This document shows positions 1-5,887 of a stretch of DNA of 7,136 nt, piece after piece. The DNA is taken from the NCBI GenBank assembly GCA_013003325.1, contig JABDJU010000296.1, positions 1 through 7,136 of the forward strand. Direction: 5' to 3'. Position numbers and translations under genes: made by a program. The notes below the pieces were generated by a model. That model had not been told where the DNA came from and searched no databases. It worked only from the letters and a program-made list of their open reading frames with translations. The stretch comes from Acidimicrobiales bacterium (GTDB lineage Bacteria > Actinomycetota > Acidimicrobiia > Acidimicrobiales > SZUA-35). Within the stretch, counting starts at the first letter, position 1, and each line of letters opens with the position of its first letter.

Positions 1-2
1 GT

Positions 3-1121
3 CCCAATCCGTCCTACGACGACGCCAGGAGGTTCTACATGAACCTGGCCGAGGCCGGCCTTGGCGGGTTGACCTACCCGAAGGAGTTTGGCGGAGCCGG
101 ACTCACCAAGGACCACGCCCGCATCTACGCCGAGGAGTCAGGTCGCTATCCGTTCATGGGTACCGAGTTCATCATCAGCCATGGAATGTGTCTGCCGGTG
201 CTCAACGATTTCGGTACCGAAGAGCAGAAGAAACGGTTCATGCCCGACGTGATCGGGGGTCAGACCCTCTGGTGCCAGATGTTCTCCGAACCCGGGGCAG
301 GATCCGATGTCGCCAGTCTCCAGACCCGAGCCGAGCGCGACGGTGACGAATGGATCATCAACGGTCAGAAGGTGTGGACGACGCTGGCTCACAAGAGCAA
401 CTACGGAGTGCTGATCGCCCGTACCGATCCGGAGGCGGTCAAGCACGCCGGGATCTCGATGTTCGTCGTTCCCATGGATGCTCCGGGGGTCGAGATCCGA
501 CCGATTCACCAGATCGACGGCGGCCGCCACTTCAACGAGGTGTTCTTCACCGACCTCCGTATCCCGGCCGACCATCTGCTGGGCGAGGTCAACAACGGCT
601 GGAATCAAGCCACCGCGATGCTGATGTACGAGCGGGTCGCGATCGGCACCATCGCCGGCGGACGGATCAATCAGCCCGTCTTCAAGCTTCTGAAAAAGGC
701 CGCTCGCGACGGCCAGCAGCTCTCGAACCCGGTGGTGCGGCAACAGCTGATGGAGATCTACAGCATGGAGACCACCAAGGCGCTGATGGCGATTCGCACC
801 AAGGCCGAACTGAAGGCCGGCAAGGCCCCCGGCCCGGCCGGTTCACTCGGCAAGCTGTTCGGATCGAAAATCCACTGGCGGATGCGGGACATGCTCATGA
901 ACATGCGCGGTCCGGCCGCCATGGCCTGGGACGGGGCGGCCGACGACGAGGGCTACGAGCTCGCGAGATACACGCTGAACTCATTCCAGTCGTCCATCGC
1001 CGGCGGCACCGACGAGATACAGAAGAACATCATCGGTGATCGGGTGCTGGGCCTGCCCCGCGACATCTCGGTCGATAGGGGTGTCCCGTTCAAGGACCTG
1101 AAGGTCGGCACCCAGCGCTGA
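3..1121 (+). CDS. Acyl-CoA dehydrogenase, 5'-truncated by the window edge
   Basis: FAD-dependent dehydrogenase that makes the alpha,beta double bond in an acyl-CoA thioester; the acyl substrate cannot be told from sequence. The frame is open to the left edge: twelve codons (PNPSYDDARRFY) precede the first ATG at 39 and flow into the usual N-terminal helical domain, so that ATG is probably internal and the true start lies outside. About 372 residues are visible, against roughly 380-400 for the family. Numbering from the ATG at 39, the middle-domain signature WCQMFSEPGAGSDVA is at 78-92, INGQKVWTT at 107-115, and the C-terminal FAD/dimer signature AGGTDEIQKNIIGDRVLG at 321-338. The MCAD-type catalytic Glu of the YEGT motif is Gly322 here, while Glu198 (MLMYERVAIG) aligns with the helix-G catalytic Glu of isovaleryl-CoA dehydrogenase. 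The 173-bp gap before fhs argues against a shared operon. Confidence 0.95.
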   Translation, partial: PNPSYDDARRFYMNLAEAGLGGLTYPKEFGGAGLTKDHARIYAEESGRYPFMGTEFIISHGMCLPVLNDFGTEEQKKRFMPDVIGGQTLWCQMFSEPGAGSDVASLQTRAERDGDEWIINGQKVWTTLAHKSNYGVLIARTDPEAVKHAGISMFVVPMDAPGVEIRPIHQIDGGRHFNEVFFTDLRIPADHLLGEVNNGWNQATAMLMYERVAIGTIAGGRINQPVFKLLKKAARDGQQLSNPVVRQQLMEIYSMETTKALMAIRTKAELKAGKAPGPAGSLGKLFGSKIHWRMRDMLMNMRGPAAMAWDGAADDEGYELARYTLNSFQSSIAGGTDEIQKNIIGDRVLGLPRDISVDRGVPFKDLKVGTQR

Positions 1122-1158
1122 GCTCCTGGAGCACCTGGGGATGATTGCCTGGGAACGG

Positions 1159-1186
1159 TTGATGTTTTCCCGCAATGGTTTAAGCT
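1159..1186 (+). promoter_or_regulatory. Possible housekeeping-type promoter for the fhs-metF operon
   Basis: TTGATG (1159-1164), a fair -35 element, is followed after 16 bp by TAAGCT (1181-1186), a weak -10 element matching TATAAT at three of six positions. A transcript would start near 1193, just before the inverted-repeat cluster at 1197-1240, which would suit operators that block elongation or initiation. No better -35/-10 pair is apparent nearer the gene. This is a guess from consensus matching. Confidence 0.25.
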
Positions 1187-1196
1187 GCGACGGCAC

Positions 1197-1214
1197 CTAC
1201 GGATAGTTCCGTAG
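1197..1214. promoter_or_regulatory. Perfect inverted repeat, likely operator half of an array upstream of fhs
   Basis: CTACGGA-TAGT-TCCGTAG has perfect 7-bp arms and a 4-bp spacer. It overlaps the next inverted repeat (1207-1221), so the two could be alternative or cooperative protein sites. There is no T-tract after it, so a terminator is unlikely. The binding protein is unknown. Confidence 0.5.
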
Positions 1215-1221
1215 AGCGGAA
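1207..1221. promoter_or_regulatory. TTCCG-N5-CGGAA inverted repeat, candidate operator upstream of fhs
   Basis: TTCCG-TAGAG-CGGAA is a 5-bp-arm palindrome of the TTCC-N7-GGAA type, a size typical of dimeric helix-turn-helix regulators (IclR-family operators can look like this, but the family is not proven). A second TTCC-N7-GG-type element follows with its centre 18 bp downstream. Confidence 0.5.
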
Positions 1222-1223
1222 TC

Positions 1224-1240
1224 TTTCCACATTGTGGGAA
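1224..1240. promoter_or_regulatory. Near-perfect 17-bp palindrome, second candidate operator upstream of fhs
   Basis: TTTCCACATTGTGGGAA is a palindrome around T1232 with one T/G mismatch among eight pairs. It repeats the TTCC...GG(G)AA design of the element at 1207-1221, with the centres 18 bp apart, about two helical turns, so two dimers could sit on nearly the same face. It lies 54 bp before the fhs start codon. Confidence 0.5.
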
Positions 1241-1294
1241 GGTCTCGGTGCGCCAGCGCCAACTGTTTGAACCCATGATGAAAGCGAGCCGGAC

Positions 1295-2992
1295 GTGGCC
1301 TTCCCCTCGGACCTAGAGATTGCCAAAGGGGCAAATCTCAAGCCCCTCAGCGAGATCGCGGACGCATCCGGTATCCCGAACGAACACCTTGAGCCCTACG
1401 GCAAAGGGGCCGCCAAGGTAGCCCTCGACGCCATCCCCGCCATGCAGGATCGCCCCCAGGCCAAGTATGTGGTCGTGTCGGCAATCACCCCGACTCCGCT
1501 GGGAGAGGGAAAGACCACCACCACCGTCGGCCTGGGTCAAGCCTTCCAGCACATCGGGTCGTCGGCCACGATCGCCATTCGCCAACCGTCGATGGGGCCG
1601 ACCTTCGGCATCAAGGGCGGTGCGGCCGGCGGCGGTTACAGCCAGGTGGTGCCGATGGAGTTGTTCAACCTCCACCTCACCGGCGACATGCATGCGGTGA
1701 CCGCAGCCCACAACCTCTGTTCGGCCATGGTCGACGCCCATATCTTCCACGGCAATGACGCCGGTCTCGACATGCACAACATCAGCTGGCGGCGCGTGCT
1801 CGACGTCAACGATCGGGCACTGCGTAACATCGTGGTCGGGCTGGGCGGTCGCCTCGACGGCATCCCCCGGGAGACTGGCTTCGATATCACCGCCGCCTCC
1901 GAGGTGATGGCAGCGCTGGCACTGTGCACCGGCCTCAAGGATCTCCGGGCTCGGCTCGGCCGAATCGTGGTCGGTTACACCAAAGCCGGCGAGCCGGTCA
2001 CGGCCGAAGACATCGGCGCCGCCGGTTCGATGGCGGTGATCCTGTCCGAGGCGATCAAGCCGAACCTGATGCAGACCCTCGAGAACACGCCGGCGCTGGT
2101 GCACACCGGACCCTTCGGCAACATCGCGACCGGCAACTCCAGCATCGTGGCCGACCAGATCGGGAGCCGCATGAGCGAGTTCCTGCTCACCGAGGCCGGC
2201 TTCGGCGCCGACATGGGCGCCGAGCGGTTCTTCAACATCAAATGCCGCTACTCCGGAATCGCCCCCGACGCGGCCGTGCTGGTCGCCACCGTTCGTGGCC
2301 TCAAGGCCCACAGCGGCAACCACAGGATCGTCGCCGGCAAGCCCCTGCCCGAAGCGCTACTGGTCGAGAACCCCGTCGAGGTCCATCAGGGCGGCGACAA
2401 CCTGCGCAAGCAGTTGGAGAACATGCAGGTCCATGGCGTGTCGCCCGTGGTCGCAATCAACGTGTTCCCTGGTGATCACGACGGCGACATCAACGCCATC
2501 AAAGAAATCGCCGACGAATATGGCGCCCGGGCTGCGGTTTCCACCCACTTCTCCGACGGTGGCCGGGGGGCGTCCGAATTGGCCGAGGCGGTGCGAGACG
2601 CGGCGGAGGAACCGAGCGAGTTCCAGCTGCTGTACCCAGCCGAGGCCTCGCTCAAGGACAAGATCCACGCCGTGGCCACGAAGGTGTACGGCGCCGACGG
2701 TGTCGAATACTCTGCGGCGGCCGACAAACAGCTGGCGAACTACACCGCCCAGGGTTTCGACGATCTGCCGGTCTGCATCGCCAAGACCCACCTGTCGATC
2801 TCGTCCGACCCGACCAAGAAGGGCGCACCCACCGGTTGGACCCTGCCCGTGCGCGAAGTGAGAGCATCGGTGGGAGCAGGTTTCATCTATCCACTGTGCG
2901 GTGAGATGCGTACCATGCCTGGTCTGGGCAAGGAGCCCGCCGCCAAACGAATCGACCTCGACGACAACGGCGAGATCGTCAACCTCTCCTAG
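1295..2992 (+). CDS. fhs: Formate-tetrahydrofolate ligase (formyl-THF synthetase)
   Basis: Cytosolic enzyme joining formate to tetrahydrofolate at the cost of ATP to give 10-formyl-THF, the entry of formate into the folate one-carbon pool. At 565 residues it is close to the family's usual 555-560. The N-terminal ATP loop TPTPLGEGKTTTTVGLG is at 65-81, the signature GIKGGAAGGGYSQVVPME at 105-122 leads into NLHLTGD, and the second family signature VATVRGLKAHSG lies near 330-341. No internal stop or gap is seen. The start is GTG at 1295: the nearby ATGs at 1275 and 1278 are out of frame, and no strong Shine-Dalgarno is visible (only GAAAGCGAG around 1280-1288). The gene is followed after 14 bp by the MetF-type reductase, so the two are almost certainly co-transcribed. 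The upstream palindrome array suggests repression or activation by a dimeric regulator, perhaps responding to a one-carbon substrate. Confidence 0.98.
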   Translation: MAFPSDLEIAKGANLKPLSEIADASGIPNEHLEPYGKGAAKVALDAIPAMQDRPQAKYVVVSAITPTPLGEGKTTTTVGLGQAFQHIGSSATIAIRQPSMGPTFGIKGGAAGGGYSQVVPMELFNLHLTGDMHAVTAAHNLCSAMVDAHIFHGNDAGLDMHNISWRRVLDVNDRALRNIVVGLGGRLDGIPRETGFDITAASEVMAALALCTGLKDLRARLGRIVVGYTKAGEPVTAEDIGAAGSMAVILSEAIKPNLMQTLENTPALVHTGPFGNIATGNSSIVADQIGSRMSEFLLTEAGFGADMGAERFFNIKCRYSGIAPDAAVLVATVRGLKAHSGNHRIVAGKPLPEALLVENPVEVHQGGDNLRKQLENMQVHGVSPVVAINVFPGDHDGDINAIKEIADEYGARAAVSTHFSDGGRGASELAEAVRDAAEEPSEFQLLYPAEASLKDKIHAVATKVYGADGVEYSAAADKQLANYTAQGFDDLPVCIAKTHLSISSDPTKKGAPTGWTLPVREVRASVGAGFIYPLCGEMRTMPGLGKEPAAKRIDLDDNGEIVNLS

Positions 2993-3006
2993 GAAGCGGT
3001 CAGCAC

Positions 3007-3873
3007 ATGACTTCAGACGAGCACATCACGCACGAACGGACCTACCGCCGCAAACTGATCGAGGGAATGACCTACGAAGTCATCCCGATGAAGAGTGTGG
3101 AAAAGGCGATTATCGACCTTCCGCCCGCATCGCCGGTGTCGGTGACCTGCTCACCGGTGAAGGGCATCGAAGCCACAATGGAACTGACCGACCGAATCCG
3201 AAACCTCGGCCACGACCCGGTGCCCCATATCGCCGCCCGACTGGTTGAGTCCTCCGAACACGTGTCGCAGATCGCCAAGTGGCTCCGGACCGAGGGGTAC
3301 GAAACGCTGTATCTCATCGGCGGCGATGCGCCCCACCCGGCCGGTCCGTACGACCAAGCCTTCACCTTCCTGCGCGACCTGCTCGATGCCGACCCGGGCC
3401 TCAGCACCGTCGGCGTCGGAAGCTACCCCGACGGCCACGCCCTCATCGAAACACCGGTTCTGCGCGAGGTGCTTCTGAAGAAGCAGGAACTCCTGGCCGA
3501 GGCCGGGCTCAATGGCTACGCCAGCACCCAGATGTGTTTCGATCCTACGACCATCACCAATTGGCTACAGGGCGAACGTGACGACGGGTTCACGCTCCCG
3601 ATCCACCTCGGAATCCCGGGCGTCATCAACCAGGCCAAGCTGCTTAGCATGGGGGTGCGGCTCGGCATCGGTGCGTCGCTGCGCTATCTGCGCAAGAACA
3701 GGGCGAGTGTGTCAAGGATGCTCGTGCCCGGCGGCTACGACCCGAACCAGCTCCTCGAGCCCCTCGGACCCGACCTCGAACGGCTGGGCGTCGAAGGACT
3801 GCACTGTTTCACCTTCAACCAGGTGGAGAGCACTCGGATGTGGGCCGAGGCCAGCGTCGAAGACCTGGCCTAG
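3007..3873 (+). CDS. Methylenetetrahydrofolate reductase family protein (divergent MetF)
   Basis: Probably the TIM-barrel reductase that turns 5,10-methylene-THF into 5-methyl-THF, feeding methionine synthesis, or runs in reverse to oxidise methyl groups. It has 288 residues against 296 for E. coli MetF. Active-site landmarks align in order: YEVIPM at 23-28 for FEFFPP, keeping the catalytic Glu (Glu24 for E. coli Glu28); SVT ending at Thr47 for SVTYG; VPHIAAR for APHLTC; LIGGDAP with Asp107 for the flavin-side RGDLP; GSYPDGH for AAYPEVH; STQMCFD with Gln175 for TQFFFD; IPGVIN for IPGILP; and LHCFTFN for FHFYTLN. Between these the sequence is divergent, resembling the non-canonical reductases of some actinobacteria, so cofactor use is open. 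The AGGAAG ribosome site (2991-2996) overlaps the fhs stop codon and sits 10 bp before this ATG, which favours translational coupling with fhs. No partner MetV-like gene is present. Confidence 0.85.
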   Translation: MTSDEHITHERTYRRKLIEGMTYEVIPMKSVEKAIIDLPPASPVSVTCSPVKGIEATMELTDRIRNLGHDPVPHIAARLVESSEHVSQIAKWLRTEGYETLYLIGGDAPHPAGPYDQAFTFLRDLLDADPGLSTVGVGSYPDGHALIETPVLREVLLKKQELLAEAGLNGYASTQMCFDPTTITNWLQGERDDGFTLPIHLGIPGVINQAKLLSMGVRLGIGASLRYLRKNRASVSRMLVPGGYDPNQLLEPLGPDLERLGVEGLHCFTFNQVESTRMWAEASVEDLA

Positions 3874-3954
3874 ACACCTGGCCGGGGAAGCCCGATGGGA
3901 ACAGACGTTTAGTGATAATTGCTGCGCTGTATACCTCTTGAACAGGGCAGACGC

Positions 3955-3970
3955 ATTCCGGTGACGGAAT
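3955..3970. promoter_or_regulatory. Inverted repeat ATTCCG-N4-CGGAAT upstream of the small unknown gene
   Basis: ATTCCG-GTGA-CGGAAT has perfect 6-bp arms. It shares the TTCCG...CGGAA core with the element at 1207-1221 in front of fhs, but with a 4-bp instead of a 5-bp spacer. It lies 30 bp before the ATG at 4000, a sensible operator position if that is the start. Whether one regulator reads both sites is unknown. Confidence 0.4.
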
Positions 3971-3999
3971 TGTTGCGCAGCCAACCCATACTCCCAGTC

Positions 4000-4431
4000 A
4001 TGGATAGCAGGGCGAGCCCAATTTCAAAGGCCTATTTCGTGTGCACCGATGAGTTGGCGCGGGGCCCGGGCAGCACGTTGGTGCAGAACCTGCTCCAGGA
4101 AGTGGCTGGCCCCCAGCTGTGCCTGGTGGAGGTGATGCGGGAAGAAGGCCCCTTCACCTTGGCGGTCGACTCCGGCTGGGCCGAGCTGGGTATGCAGGTC
4201 ACCGGCGGCACAGCCTGCTGCGACTTTGCAAATCCGGACCTCGCCGACCTCGTAGGCATGGAGCTTCCCCGGCCGGCGCTTCGCGCGGTCATAGACGGCT
4301 GGCCCGATCAGTGGGATGATGAACCTGATCCCCACATCGACGTGCACCTCACTGAGGACAACATTCCTCACGTGTCACTGAACGGGGCCGGCCGGGCGAC
4401 CTGGCGTCGGAAAGTCAACACTCAGTCGTAG
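4000..4431 (+). CDS. Small acidic protein of unknown function
   Basis: I do not recognise this protein. From the ATG at 4000 it has 143 residues, no signal peptide, no convincing membrane helix and no metal-binding motif I can name. Visible traits: an N-terminal half with mixed hydrophobic and acidic stretches, a Cys pair in GGTACCDFANPD, a Trp/Asp-rich patch (DGWPDQWDDEPDPH), and a short basic end (ATWRRKVNTQS). Third-position G/C bias matches neighbouring genes from about 4030 onward, which supports real coding. The frame is open back to a TTG at 3919, but codons 3919-3999 are rich in rare choices (ATA, AGA, CTT, CAA) and contain the inverted repeat, so I prefer 4000; GTG at 3961 or 4039 are alternatives. 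No good ribosome site is seen at any of them. It lies 126 bp after the metF-type gene, probably in its own unit. Confidence 0.6.
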   Translation: MDSRASPISKAYFVCTDELARGPGSTLVQNLLQEVAGPQLCLVEVMREEGPFTLAVDSGWAELGMQVTGGTACCDFANPDLADLVGMELPRPALRAVIDGWPDQWDDEPDPHIDVHLTEDNIPHVSLNGAGRATWRRKVNTQS

Positions 4432-4439
4432 TTCCACAA

Positions 4440-4530
4440 CACCGCCCCGGGACAAACCGCAGGCGCCCCAATCGGCGGCACGCGCCGCCCGCCGCCGAGG
4501 TTCCCGCCACATGCGACCCCCGGGGCGGTG
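4440..4530. repeat. Long-range 12-bp inverted repeat enclosing a GC-rich hairpin region
   Basis: CACCGCCCCGGG (4440-4451) and CCCGGGGCGGTG (4519-4530) are perfect 12-bp complements separated by 67 bases. Inside, TCGGCGGC (4472-4479) can pair with either GCCGCC (4484-4489, six pairs, loop ACGC) or GCCGCCGA (4491-4498, eight pairs, 11-base loop), two mutually exclusive hairpins. The element starts 8 bp after the stop of the small unknown gene and ends 88 bp before the transporter. It may act as a factor-independent stop without a T-tract, as a structured leader RNA, or it may be a small mobile relic. It lacks the anticodon and T-loop of a tRNA. Confidence 0.5.
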
Positions 4531-4531
4531 A

Positions 4532-4539
4532 CCGTACGG
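4532..4539. promoter_or_regulatory. CCGTACGG palindrome, first of a pair before the transporter
   Basis: A perfect 8-bp palindrome, repeated exactly at 4597-4604 and followed by A in both copies. The centres are 65 bp apart. This copy lies just upstream of a GATAAT hexamer (4547-4552) that could be a -10 element; no good -35 is seen. A pair of operators around a transporter promoter is plausible but unproven. Confidence 0.3.
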
Positions 4540-4546
4540 ATCAACA

Positions 4547-4552
4547 GATAAT
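4547..4552 (+). promoter_or_regulatory. Possible -10 element for the transporter gene
   Basis: GATAAT differs from TATAAT at one position and is an AT-rich island in a GC-rich intergenic stretch. The -35 position (around 4524-4529, GGCGGT) is poor, so an activator would be needed. It lies 67 bp before the ATG and between the two CCGTACGG palindromes. Confidence 0.25.
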
Positions 4553-4596
4553 CCCGCTCCCCTGAGCTCGGGGGGTGCATACTCTGCGAACTACCC

Positions 4597-4604
4597 CCGT
4601 ACGG
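4597..4604. promoter_or_regulatory. CCGTACGG palindrome, second copy, touching the ribosome site
   Basis: Identical to the copy at 4532-4539. It overlaps GGAAG (4603-4607), the likely ribosome-binding site 11 bp before the transporter ATG. Protein bound here would sit inside the leader. Confidence 0.3.
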
Positions 4605-4618
4605 AAGCGGACCTACCC

Positions 4619-5887
4619 ATGAGCAGACCGAACGCTCACTTCTCCATCGTGGGTGCCACCTGGGCTCTCTTTCTCGGCCTGGCCTTTTTGATGATGGGCA
4701 ACGGGCTCCAGTCGTCGCTGGTGGGTCTCCGAGCGGAGTCTGAGGGCTTCGGCACCACGGTTGTCGGCATCGTCATGTCGCTCTATTTCGTCGGGTTCCT
4801 GTTCGGCACCCGGGTAGCGAACAAGGCGCTGCTCAACGTGGGGCACATCAGGGTCTTTGCTGCGTTGGCGAGCATCGCCTCGAGTTCGGTGTTGGTGTAC
4901 ACCCTCGCCGTACACCCGGTCACCTGGGGCCTGATGCGGTTTGCCACCGGCATGTGCTTCGCCGGCCTCTACGTGGTGGTCGAAGGCTGGCTGAACGACA
5001 TGGCGACCAACGCCAACCGGGGCCGCATCCTGGCGATGTACATGGTCATTTCCATCGGCGGTGTCGGTGCCGGCCAGCTCTTTCTGAACTCGAACGCACG
5101 CGACAGCTCGCAATTGTTCATCGTGTCAAGCATTCTCGTGTCGTTGGCTCTGGTTCCGGTTGCGCTCAGCGGCGCCTCGGCCCCTCCGGGCCGGGTCACT
5201 CCGACCCTTCCTCTCCGCCGGATCTGGGCGCTCGTCCCCACCGGCCTGATCACGAGCTTCCTGTCGGGCATCGCCAACGGAGCCCTGTTCGGAATGGGAG
5301 CGGCCTACGCCAGCGCGGCCGGTCTCTCCCCCGGTGCGATCGGCTTCTTCGTGCTCATGCCGATGATCGGCGGTGTGGCATTCCAGTTCCCGATCGGCGC
5401 GCTCAGCGACCGGCTGCCTCGCCGGGGCGTGATCTTCGCCGTGACCGCCGTCGGCGTGGCGGTACCGCTGATCCATCAGGGTGTAGAGCCGGGCGGCACC
5501 GCGTCATACGCGCTGATGTTGGCTCTGGGCGGGGTGATGTTCCCCCTGTACTCGCTCGGCATCGCCTACACCAACGACTGGCTGCCGTCGGAAGAGATCG
5601 TCGGCGCGGCCGGTCAGCTGGTCTTCACCAACGGGCTGGGGGCGGTGGCAGGACCGTTCCTAGCCGCCGGTCTGATCAGCGCGTTCGGGAACCAGGCGTT
5701 CTTTCTGGCGATCGCCGCCGCACACGGGATCCTGTTGGCCTACCTCGGATTCCGTATCGTGTCCCGTGATGGCTTGCCGGTCGACCGCCAGGCCGACTTC
5801 GTCCCGTATCCATCGCGGGCGTCGGCGGTTGCGGCCCAACTCCTGGTGCGTCGCCGCAAGCGGAACGGATCGAGCCAAGGCCACTGA
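4619..5887 (+). CDS. MFS transporter, YcaD-like, 12 predicted membrane helices
   Basis: Inner-membrane secondary transporter; the substrate is unknown. With 422 residues it matches the major facilitator layout: hydrophobic segments near 11-35, 46-66, 78-98, 101-122, 136-156, 165-185, a loop, then 203-225, 238-258, 270-288, 295-318, 328-352 and 358-380, ending in a basic cytoplasmic tail (RRRKRNG). Family traits shared with E. coli YcaD include the LMRFATGMCFAGLYVVVEGWL stretch around helix 4, the NRGRILAMYM loop before helix 5 (133-142), and the motif-A-like PIGALSDRLPRRG at 258-270 between helices 8 and 9. YcaD itself is uncharacterised, so no cargo can be assigned. The start is ATG 4619 with GGAAG at 4603-4607. 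The stop codon abuts the stop of selD on the other strand with no bases between. The neighbouring palindromes hint at dedicated control. Import or export of a one-carbon donor would suit the context but is only inference. Confidence 0.9.
   Translation: MSRPNAHFSIVGATWALFLGLAFLMMGNGLQSSLVGLRAESEGFGTTVVGIVMSLYFVGFLFGTRVANKALLNVGHIRVFAALASIASSSVLVYTLAVHPVTWGLMRFATGMCFAGLYVVVEGWLNDMATNANRGRILAMYMVISIGGVGAGQLFLNSNARDSSQLFIVSSILVSLALVPVALSGASAPPGRVTPTLPLRRIWALVPTGLITSFLSGIANGALFGMGAAYASAAGLSPGAIGFFVLMPMIGGVAFQFPIGALSDRLPRRGVIFAVTAVGVAVPLIHQGVEPGGTASYALMLALGGVMFPLYSLGIAYTNDWLPSEEIVGAAGQLVFTNGLGAVAGPFLAAGLISAFGNQAFFLAIAAAHGILLAYLGFRIVSRDGLPVDRQADFVPYPSRASAVAAQLLVRRRKRNGSSQGH

Noticed and set aside
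1122..1132. GCTCCTGGAGC right after the acyl-CoA dehydrogenase stop as a terminator
   Set aside because: The stem is only four pairs and no T-tract follows.
1313..2323. A 336-codon open frame on the minus strand opposite fhs
   Set aside because: It is rich in His, Asp and Gly with no domain, typical of antisense frames of high-GC genes; fhs on the other strand carries every family motif.
3862..3885. Direct repeat CCTGGCC around the end of the MetF-type gene
   Set aside because: Two short copies of a GC-rich heptamer in such DNA are expected by chance, and one lies in coding sequence.
4440..4530. A tRNA-Sec (selC) gene in the GC-rich paired region, since selD is nearby
   Set aside because: Neither strand shows a TCA anticodon in a seven-base loop or a TTCGA-type T-loop; the pairing pattern does not fit a tRNA cloverleaf.
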